From: an uncultured Eubacteriales bacterium | GTDB lineage: Bacteria; Bacillota; Clostridia; Christensenellales; UBA1242 | Assembly: GCA_949096025.1 (NCBI GenBank) | Contig: CARXKP010000026.1 | Coordinates: 1-15,258 of the forward strand | DNA: 15,258 nt | Reading direction: 5' to 3' | In this document: positions 1 through 6,203 of the stretch, in pieces | How positions within the stretch are numbered: position 1 is the first letter of the stretch | Layout of the letters: each line of letters starts with the position of its first letter | Program-made: the position numbers and the translations under genes | The notes under the pieces: model-generated | Seen by the model: the letters and a program-made list of their open reading frames with translations, nothing else | Databases searched by the model: none | What the model was told of the DNA's origin: nothing

Positions 1-450
1 AGATATCTTACGAAAAAACATAAAAGAATCACTTCAAGATTTAATGTTAAAAAAAACTTAAATCTTGTAAATTTTTCACGGGGAATTAAAATAGAATATA
101 AAACTCTAGCAAATTATGCACAAGGAGTTTTTGCACCAAATTTAAAGAACGCAATAAAAATTGCAGATTTTTTCGTTTGTAGTTTAGACTTCTTAGTAGG
201 CATATCAGATGAAGAAGATTTTGGGAACTATTCAACTCCTACTTTAAACTTTTATGAAATTTATAAAAAAGAATTAAAATCTCAAAATATTACTCATTAT
301 AGACTTACAAAAGATACGGATATTAATGTAAACGATGTAGCAAAATGGAAAACAGGCTCAATACCTACTCTTTATAACTTAATCAAAATTGCAGATTATT
401 TAGGCGTATCTATAGATAGCCTCATAGGTAGAGAAAAAATTAAAGAATAA
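1..450 (+). CDS. Tandem-HTH Xre/Cro-CI family regulator, 5' truncated, apparent frameshift
   Basis: This is the 3' part of a DNA-binding regulator; the start lies outside the window. Two helix-turn-helix units can be read. The first (about nt 60-215) ends in ADFFVCSLDFLVGISDE and the second (about nt 250-440) ends in IADYLGVSIDSLIGRE, both typical of the last helix of Xre/CI domains (IAdyf.vSlDyLlG). Nt 56-450 are open in frame 1. Upstream of nt 55 the HTH-like reading (NIKESLQDLMLKKN) lies in frame 2, which meets a TAA at 59-61, while frame 1 there gives a basic, un-HTH-like peptide without Met. The two frames join at the A8 run at 49-56, so one A may be missing, by mutation or by sequencing error. 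The target is unknown. The gene ends just before the hairpin it shares with spoIVA. The family call is firm; whether the protein is intact is open. Confidence 0.75.
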   Translation, partial: RYLTKKHKRITSRFNVKKNLNLVNFSRGIKIEYKTLANYAQGVFAPNLKNAIKIADFFVCSLDFLVGISDEEDFGNYSTPTLNFYEIYKKELKSQNITHYRLTKDTDINVNDVAKWKTGSIPTLYNLIKIADYLGVSIDSLIGREKIKE

Positions 451-453
451 ATA

Positions 454-480
454 AAAAAAAGGCTTTAAAAGCCTTTTTTT
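454..480. terminator. Bidirectional hairpin terminator between the Xre gene and spoIVA
   Basis: The arms at 454-466 and 468-480 are exactly complementary: A-tract, GGCTTT, one central base, AAAGCC, T-tract. The central pairs would open to form a real loop. The flanking A and T runs give a U-tract on either strand, so it can end both convergent genes. The spoIVA stop codon (TAA, 481-479) lies at its edge. Confidence 0.85.
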
Positions 481-1954
481 AAAGTAGTATACAAAGTACT
501 CCACCCTTTCCCTCATTTACAATTCTGGAAAGTGTTTTTCTCATCTTTCGTTGAGCCTCAACTGGCATAAGAACAATCTTTGAATTAATGCTATCACCAA
601 CAAGACTATACAAACTCTTTCCTAGTATATTTGTATCCCATATTGATTGTGGGTCAGTTTCAAACTGTTCTACAAGATTTTTAGCAAGGTCTTGACTTTG
701 GTCTTCATTTCCTACTATTGGAGTTACTTCAGCCGCAACATCAACTCTCATAATATGAAGGCTTGGTGCAGTCGCTTTAATCTTCACGCCATATCTACTA
801 CCTTGTTTGATTATTTCAGGTTCGCCAAGCTCCATATCTTCTCGTCTTGGTTCAACGATACCATAACCTGTCTGTCTTACCTCTTCAAGAGCGCCCTTAA
901 TCTTATCATATTCAAGTTTTGCAATAGCAAGTTCTTTAATATAACTTACAAGTTGGAAATCATCTGCAATTTCATAGCCACATTCGCGAGAAAGTACTTG
1001 ATAGAATAAATCGCTCTTTGGAACGATATTAAATCTGACAGTCCCATTTCCTGCCTCAATGGTAGAAACAGTAATTGGTTCAAAGGATGCACTTTCAGCA
1101 AAAGCGATTTGATTTTTATTTGCATCGCTAAGTTTGTTTAGGTTTGCTGATAAGCCTCTCATTTCATTAGCAATTTCACGAATAATATCACTATCATAGT
1201 CAAGGGCTCTTAACCATTCAGGCATAGAAATTTTAATTGAAGTGACAGGAAATTCCATTAAAACATTTTCAATAACCTTGTCAACATCTTCATCTTTCAT
1301 TTCAAGAGCATTCATAGGAACAACTGGAACATTATATTGTTTTTCAATAGAAGCAGAAAGTTTTTTACATTCGCTAGAATTAGGATTTTTGCAGTTTAAA
1401 ACAATTACAAAAGGTTTTCCACTTGCCTTCATTTGGGCAACAACTCTCTCTTCTGCTTCAAGGTAATTTTCTCTTGGGATATCAGTCACCGAGCCATCAG
1501 TAGTTACAACAACACCGATAGTCGAGTGTTCGTTGATAACTTTATCTGTGCCAAGTTCGGCAGCCTCTTCAAAAGGAAGTTCCTCTTCTGACCAAGGAGT
1601 TTTTACAAGTCTTGGTTTATCTCCCTCGGTATGTCCCATAACTCCGCTTACTACATAACCCACGCAGTCAATCATACGGACTTTCATTTGAGCATTAGCA
1701 ACCTTTATATTTACCGCTTCATTAGGCACAAAATGTGGCTGTGTAGTCATAATTGTTTTCCCGTCGGCAGATTGAGGGAGTTCATCAACTGTGCGTTTCT
1801 TCTTGTTCTTTTCTTCTATATTTGGTACAACAAGTTTTTGCATAAACTGCGTAATAAATGTTGATTTACCAACTCTAACTGGACCTACAACACCAATATA
1901 TATATCGCCGTTTGTGCGAGTTTTAATATCTTCATAGATTTCAAATTTTTCCAT
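479..1954 (-). CDS. spoIVA: Stage IV sporulation protein A (spore coat morphogenetic ATPase)
   Basis: SpoIVA is the ATPase that polymerises on the forespore outer membrane and forms the base layer on which the coat assembles. The 491-aa product is close to the usual length (about 492 in Bacillus subtilis) and aligns end to end from memory. Visible motifs are Walker A GPVRVGKST at residues 24-32, DELPQS then KTIMTT (66-71, containing the threonines known to matter for hydrolysis), a Walker-B-like RMIDCVGY (Asp about 96), the EHSTIGVVVTTDG block, QTGYGI, EIIKQGSRYGVK, and a C-terminus ending GGVLCILL as in the family. The ATG at 1954 is chosen because the family begins MEK.(D/E)I and a GGAGG lies six bases upstream (1960-1964). 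An in-frame extension to 1999 adds 15 non-conserved residues. No convincing sigma-E promoter was found upstream. Confidence 0.97.
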   Translation of the reverse strand: MEKFEIYEDIKTRTNGDIYIGVVGPVRVGKSTFITQFMQKLVVPNIEEKNKKKRTVDELPQSADGKTIMTTQPHFVPNEAVNIKVANAQMKVRMIDCVGYVVSGVMGHTEGDKPRLVKTPWSEEELPFEEAAELGTDKVINEHSTIGVVVTTDGSVTDIPRENYLEAEERVVAQMKASGKPFVIVLNCKNPNSSECKKLSASIEKQYNVPVVPMNALEMKDEDVDKVIENVLMEFPVTSIKISMPEWLRALDYDSDIIREIANEMRGLSANLNKLSDANKNQIAFAESASFEPITVSTIEAGNGTVRFNIVPKSDLFYQVLSRECGYEIADDFQLVSYIKELAIAKLEYDKIKGALEEVRQTGYGIVEPRREDMELGEPEIIKQGSRYGVKIKATAPSLHIMRVDVAAEVTPIVGNEDQSQDLAKNLVEQFETDPQSIWDTNILGKSLYSLVGDSINSKIVLMPVEAQRKMRKTLSRIVNEGKGGVLCILL

Positions 1955-2076
1955 CTTATCCTCCAAGTGACAAGATACCATATGCAACTTTCTTACCACT
2001 TAGAACAAAAATCAGATTAAAAATGGTAAAAATTTATATATTTAATATTTTAATATAATTAAAAAAAAGATATAGA

Positions 2077-2823
2077 TTATATATCCTTATTTTTTTTGTC
2101 TTCCAAAAATTTCATTGCTTTTTTCGCCTGAGAGTATTCTTCAAAATGTCTTATCTTATAATTTTTGCCAAATGCTTTAAAGTTTGAACCTGTTTGATGA
2201 AAGTCAAACTTAACATTAAATTCATCGCACTGAGCCTTAATATATTCCACCCATTCAAAATCACAAACTCTCGCATTTTCATAGGACTCACCGCCAACTG
2301 ACACCATATCAATTTGACCGCTTTTTAAATATTCTCGCAGGTCTACCTTTTCAAGAATTGGTGAAACAAATACATATTTTGTTTTTGCTTTCACCCTTAA
2401 TAAAATTGGCATTCTTTCATCCACTTTTGATTGACACTCACAGGTCACCGCAATTCTTACATTGTCATATCCATCACCCCAATCGCTTGGCAAGCATTTT
2501 TCAAATCTTTCAATCCTTTTAGTGCAAATAAGGAAATTTAACTTATTTCTAGTCCTAATTATTTCCCACGCTTCATCACGCCACGCGTCAGCCTCTTCAA
2601 GAAAAAAATCTGAGGTAAAACAGGTTGCTATTTCCTTTCCATCTTCTATCTTAAATTTACCATTTCTATCCTTTTTAAGTGGAAGTGAAAAACCGCTTTT
2701 AGATCTAGTAACAATCGAGGAATTTTTATCTCTTTGTTTATCTAAAAAGAATACATAACAGTTAAGGCAACCTGGGCTACATTTATGACAACCGTGCCAA
2801 GGGTTCCACATATTTTTAATCAT
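2077..2823 (-). CDS. DUF5131 family protein (phage Gp37/Gp68-like, cysteine-motif protein)
   Basis: This 248-aa protein belongs to the Gp37/Gp68 (DUF5131) family, common in phages and mobile regions and considered radical-SAM-like; its biochemical role is not established. The N-terminus has the family signature WNPWHGCHKCSPGCLNCY (residues 6-23) with cysteines at 12, 15, 19 and 22. Cys15 is extra compared with the common GC.K.SPGC..CY form. Further family marks are TSDFF and AWRDEAWEII, the core FLICTKRIERF, then RIAVTCECQ, DERMPILL, VSVGGES.ENARVCDFEWV and a final FDFHQTG. A GAGG lies seven bases before the ATG. It stands alone between plsY and spoIVA, with about 120 bp before the spoIVA start and about 135 bp after the plsY stop, in the position where gpsA is often found. 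This suggests insertion of a mobile or accessory gene. The family call is firm; the function is unknown. Confidence 0.9.
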   Translation of the reverse strand: MIKNMWNPWHGCHKCSPGCLNCYVFFLDKQRDKNSSIVTRSKSGFSLPLKKDRNGKFKIEDGKEIATCFTSDFFLEEADAWRDEAWEIIRTRNKLNFLICTKRIERFEKCLPSDWGDGYDNVRIAVTCECQSKVDERMPILLRVKAKTKYVFVSPILEKVDLREYLKSGQIDMVSVGGESYENARVCDFEWVEYIKAQCDEFNVKFDFHQTGSNFKAFGKNYKIRHFEEYSQAKKAMKFLEDKKNKDI

Positions 2824-2904
2824 TTTTTATCCTCATAATTTTCAAAATTTTATTAAAATCACATAAAAATAAGCAAAAATATTGAAAAAATCAGTATTTT
2901 TTAT

Positions 2905-2946
2905 TAAAAAAGAGCATTTAAAGTATAATTTCCCCTTAAAGCCCTT
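2905..2946 (-). terminator. Probable terminator downstream of plsY
   Basis: Read on the minus strand, AAGGGCTTTAA (2946-2936) pairs with TTTAAATGCTCTT (2922-2910) with one G-U pair and one bulged T, and is followed by a T-run (2911-2905). The stem is imperfect and the loop is about 13 nt, so strength is uncertain. The position, 14 bases after the plsY stop, fits the end of the der-plsY unit. Confidence 0.5.
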
Positions 2947-2959
2947 AATTTTATCATTT

Positions 2960-3808
2960 TTATTTATCCTCTTCATCAACTATAATTTCTTCAGTTTGAG
3001 GCTTTTCACGTTTTTCCTCTTCAGTTATTTCAACCTCTTCAGTTTCTGAAGTTTTGTCGGTATCATCAATAACAATTTCGTCTTCTGCCTCGCTTTCGAC
3101 TTGCGACTCGTCAATGATTTTTTCACCCTTTTTATGCTTAAACATTTTTCTTAGTTTTTCAAGTATTCCTGCCTTATTTTCTGTGTGATTTAACAGTCTT
3201 TTAAAGTTTGCTCTATGTCTAATAAGTGTAAGAATATACAAAGCCCAAATCATTGCTGTGATATACGAAGCAACCCAAACTGAATACCCAGAAAGCCAAA
3301 AGAAAATTGTTGTTGCTATTGTTAAACCGCCGGTATAGGTAAGAGAAATTACCGAACCAATATCAATCCATAAGAATAGGAAAAAGCATACTACAAACCA
3401 ACCTAAACTTACATACCAAATAGGAGAGAAAAGTAAAATTCCTGCAAAGCAAGCAACTCCTTTTCCTCCTTTAAATTTTGACCATACAGGGAAATTATAT
3501 CCTATCATAAGTGAAAAGCCTGCAAGATAGTAGACAAATTCACTCCCGCCCCATATTCCAAGATGTTCATATAAAAGCCCAAACAAGAAACAAGTAAGTC
3601 CTGCTTTCAAAGCCTCTGCAACAAAGGTTAGAAAGGCAAGCCCAAATCCAAATGATCGGAGCATATTCATTGCTCCCGGATTTTTGCTTCCTATTTGTGT
3701 AATATCTTTTCTTCTAGCACGCCAAGCAATTATTTTTGAAAAATTTATAGTTCCAATAAAATAACTTACAAAAGCGGCTAAAATAAGCATAAGAACTGAT
3801 TCTAACAT
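2960..3808 (-). CDS. plsY: Acyl-phosphate:glycerol-3-phosphate acyltransferase with acidic C-terminal tail
   Basis: PlsY is the membrane enzyme that transfers an acyl group from acyl-phosphate to glycerol-3-phosphate, the first step of phospholipid synthesis in most Gram-positive bacteria. The family motifs are present: GSKNPGAMN (residues 40-48), FKGGKGVA (112-119), and HRANFKRLLNHTE (198-210). Several hydrophobic segments span about residues 4-22, 53-80, 92-108, 120-170 and 178-196. The position before the GGKG motif that is usually His (GH.FP) is Tyr104 here. The core ends near residue 215, close to the usual length of about 200. A tail of about 65 residues follows, basic at first (KMFKHKKGEK) and then strongly Glu/Asp-rich. 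The ATG abuts the der stop (TAAATG), with a GGAAAGGGGGAAG ribosome binding region inside der, so translation is probably coupled. Confidence 0.95.
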   Translation of the reverse strand: MLESVLMLILAAFVSYFIGTINFSKIIAWRARRKDITQIGSKNPGAMNMLRSFGFGLAFLTFVAEALKAGLTCFLFGLLYEHLGIWGGSEFVYYLAGFSLMIGYNFPVWSKFKGGKGVACFAGILLFSPIWYVSLGWFVVCFFLFLWIDIGSVISLTYTGGLTIATTIFFWLSGYSVWVASYITAMIWALYILTLIRHRANFKRLLNHTENKAGILEKLRKMFKHKKGEKIIDESQVESEAEDEIVIDDTDKTSETEEVEITEEEKREKPQTEEIIVDEEDK

Positions 3809-5119
3809 TTATTCTTCCCCCTTTCCTTTAATCACAAATCTAACAGGTGTTCCCGAAAAATCAATTCTTTCTCTAAATCTATTTTCTAGGTATCTTTTGT
3901 AAGAAAAGTTTATAAGTTTTGCATTATTTACAAAAAGCACGAAAGTCGGAGGATTTGTTGAAGCTTGAGTTATATATCTTACTTTAACTCTTGCTCCATT
4001 ATGAGCAGGAGGCTCAAAATTCAAAATAGCATCGTGGAGAAGGTCATTTAAAGTTCCTGTTGTGATACGCTTTGACGCATTTGCAAAACTTGCCTCAACA
4101 TTTTCCATAATTTGACCTATACTTGCTCCAGTTAAAGCCGAAACAAACATAACTTTGAAATAACTCATAAATGACAACTCATTTTTAAGCATTGTGATAT
4201 ATTCATCTTTGCTTTTTGACTTTATATCCCACTTATTTACAACAATAACGCTTGGTTTTCCTGCCTCATCAACATAGCCTGCAATTCTAAGGTCTTGTTC
4301 TGAAACTGAGTCTTTACTTCCGTCAATAACGATTATTGCAACATCCGCTTCATCTATTGCTGACATAGTTCTAAGCACAGAATAACCTTCAATAGACTCT
4401 CTCTCTACCGACCTTTGTCGTCTAAGTCCAGCAGTGTCAACAAGAGCATATTCTTTTTTGTTGTACTTAAATGGAACTAAAACTGCATCTCTAGTAGTTC
4501 CTTCAATATCACTTACAACTACTCGGTCCGTACCTATTAGTCGATTTACAATACTACTTTTGCCTACATTAGGTCTGCCAACTACCGCCACCTTTGTTAT
4601 CTGTGAATACTCGTCCTCATTTCTCTCTTTGAAATTTGCAACAATAGCATCAAGAATATCTCCTATTCCCTTGCTTTGATGTACTGAAAGAGGATATGGG
4701 TCGCCAAGACCTAAACTATAAAATTCATAAGTCTTTTCAACTTCAAAGTTGTCAAGTTTGTTTACAACAAGTACAATAGGAGTTTTATAACGCAAAAGAA
4801 TAGAGGCAACTTCCTCATCGTTCGTTGTCACTCCCACCCTGCCATCAACAAGAAGAACAATTACATCTGCCTCTTGTACTGCAAAAAGTGCCTGTTTTTT
4901 AATATCGTTTTGAAATAGGTCATCACTTCCACTATCAATACCGCCGGTATCAATTAAAGTAAAATCGTGTCCTGCCCAATTTGCGTCAGCATAAATTCTA
5001 TCCCTGGTAACTCCAGGAGTATCGTCAACAATACTTATTCTTTTTCCGCAAATTTTATTAAAGAAAGTGCTTTTGCCTACATTTGGTCTACCAACAACAG
5101 CAACAATCGGCTTTAACAT
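3809..5119 (-). CDS. der: Ribosome biogenesis GTPase Der (EngA)
   Basis: Der is a tandem GTPase needed for maturation of the 50S ribosomal subunit. The 436-aa length is standard. The first G domain has GRPNVGKST (residues 10-18), TPGVTRD (34-40), DTGG (57-60) and NKLD (120-123). The second has GRPNVGKSS (181-189), EGTTRD (206-211), DTAG (228-231) and NKWD (about 296). The C-terminal KH-like domain includes RYLENRFRERIDFSGTPVRF, as in the family. The start MLKPIVAVVG fits the family, with a GAGG seven bases upstream. It is the first gene of a two-gene unit with plsY, with zero bases between stop and start. Its promoter must lie in the A/T-rich gap 5120-5209, but I could not pick one with confidence. 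Confidence 0.97.
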   Translation of the reverse strand: MLKPIVAVVGRPNVGKSTFFNKICGKRISIVDDTPGVTRDRIYADANWAGHDFTLIDTGGIDSGSDDLFQNDIKKQALFAVQEADVIVLLVDGRVGVTTNDEEVASILLRYKTPIVLVVNKLDNFEVEKTYEFYSLGLGDPYPLSVHQSKGIGDILDAIVANFKERNEDEYSQITKVAVVGRPNVGKSSIVNRLIGTDRVVVSDIEGTTRDAVLVPFKYNKKEYALVDTAGLRRQRSVERESIEGYSVLRTMSAIDEADVAIIVIDGSKDSVSEQDLRIAGYVDEAGKPSVIVVNKWDIKSKSKDEYITMLKNELSFMSYFKVMFVSALTGASIGQIMENVEASFANASKRITTGTLNDLLHDAILNFEPPAHNGARVKVRYITQASTNPPTFVLFVNNAKLINFSYKRYLENRFRERIDFSGTPVRFVIKGKGEE

Positions 5120-5209
5120 ATACTACCTCTAAATAGTAATGTATCATAAAACTGAAAAAAAAGCAAATAAAAAAATAGAATATACTTAAAACAATAAATA
5201 TTTAAAAAT

Positions 5210-5240
5210 AAAAACGAGATAGTATCTACATCTCGTTTTT
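5210..5240 (-). terminator. Rho-independent terminator of the comEC-holA unit
   Basis: An 11-bp perfect stem, AAAAACGAGAT (5210-5220) with ATCTCGTTTTT (5230-5240), surrounds a 9-nt loop. On the minus strand the second arm runs into further T residues. It lies 18 bases after the holA stop. Confidence 0.88.
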
Positions 5241-5258
5241 TGTACCATTTTTAAATTA

Positions 5259-6203
5259 TTATATATATAGAATAGAGAGGACTAAATAATTTAAGGCATT
5301 TTCTTGAAGCATTGCTCCACTTTTTATGGCATAATCGACCTCTTCAAGAAGAGAATATATTTTCTTTAGTTGCATTTTTGAAAAATTTTTCACCTGTCCA
5401 CGTTGCTTTGAAATAGCAAATTCTTTTACATTTAATAGCGATGCAAGTTCCTTATCTGGAAGGTCTGAAATTGAAATAAAAAACAATCTTCTAAAGTGAT
5501 TAATTATAAGCCCTAAAATTCCCATTTCTTTTTTAAGTGCCTCTAAAATATTTAGTGCCTTATCTGCCTTTCTTTGTCCTAATGCCTCTGTCAGTTCAAA
5601 GATAACTACCTCATTATCTTTTGTCACCATATTATCAACAAGTTTTTTTGTTATGAGTGGCTCATCTACATCATAATAGGCAAGTTTATCAAGCTCACAA
5701 ACTATACGTGATAGATAGCCATTACAATAATCAATTAAAGTATCAAGTGCTTCGGCACTTATCTTTTTATTTCGCTTGTTTAACTCGCTAACCACAACTG
5801 AGGAAAGAGTGGTTTTATCAAAGCGATTACAGTCCACAAAATAGACGTTATTTTTAAGAGAAGAAAACTTATTAAAATAATCAAGAATAATTAAAATTGT
5901 GCTTTCAGTAGGCGATTTTACATAATTTTGTAGCATTTTTTTGTCATTTTCGCTTATTTTTTCAACATTTTTTAAAATTACCACTCTATAAGGTGAACCC
6001 ATTGGCATAACTTCACAGGCGCTTAAAAGAACATTCATCGAATAATTTTCATCATCAAATTTAACTAAATTAAAGTCTTCTAGTGTAACACCTGATGCCC
6101 TTAAAATCATAGAAAGACCACGACTATAAAGTTCATAATCATCCCCTTCAAAAAGATAACAATTTTCTATTTTTTCCTTTAAATTCAACTTTAACTTTTT
6201 CAA
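5259..6203 (-). CDS. holA: DNA polymerase III subunit delta
   Basis: HolA (delta) opens the beta sliding clamp in the clamp-loader complex. The product (314 aa from the chosen start) has the family outline: a YLFEGDD start of the AAA+-like domain without a working Walker A motif, RVVILKNVEKI, ILIILDYFNK, FDKTTLSSVV, a middle part with CNGYLSRIVCELDKLAYY, and a C-terminal helical collar with VFELTEALGQRKADKALNIL and NHFRRLF. The start is chosen as TTG at 6203-6201. An AAGGGGG (6215-6209) sits five bases before it, and TTG overlaps the comEC TGA (TTGA), a usual coupling arrangement. A TTG at 6224 would add seven residues but has no ribosome binding site. The neighbour comEC is also found next to holA in many Firmicutes. 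Confidence 0.92.
   Translation of the reverse strand: MKKLKLNLKEKIENCYLFEGDDYELYSRGLSMILRASGVTLEDFNLVKFDDENYSMNVLLSACEVMPMGSPYRVVILKNVEKISENDKKMLQNYVKSPTESTILIILDYFNKFSSLKNNVYFVDCNRFDKTTLSSVVVSELNKRNKKISAEALDTLIDYCNGYLSRIVCELDKLAYYDVDEPLITKKLVDNMVTKDNEVVIFELTEALGQRKADKALNILEALKKEMGILGLIINHFRRLFFISISDLPDKELASLLNVKEFAISKQRGQVKNFSKMQLKKIYSLLEEVDYAIKSGAMLQENALNYLVLSILYI

Noticed and set aside
647..1864. Plus-strand open frames opposite spoIVA (647-1009, 1242-1466, 1631-1864)
   Set aside because: They are antisense to a fully conserved spoIVA, lack ribosome binding sites and resemble no protein.
1955..1999. Longer spoIVA start at 1999
   Set aside because: The 15 extra residues are not part of the family and the GGAGG lies next to the inner ATG at 1954.
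1960..2076. Sigma-E type promoter for spoIVA
   Set aside because: A CATATGGT resembles the -10 but no matching -35 occurs at the expected distance.
5120..5209. Promoter for der
   Set aside because: Several A/T-rich hexamers fit loosely, but none gives a -35 and -10 pair with 16-18 base spacing.
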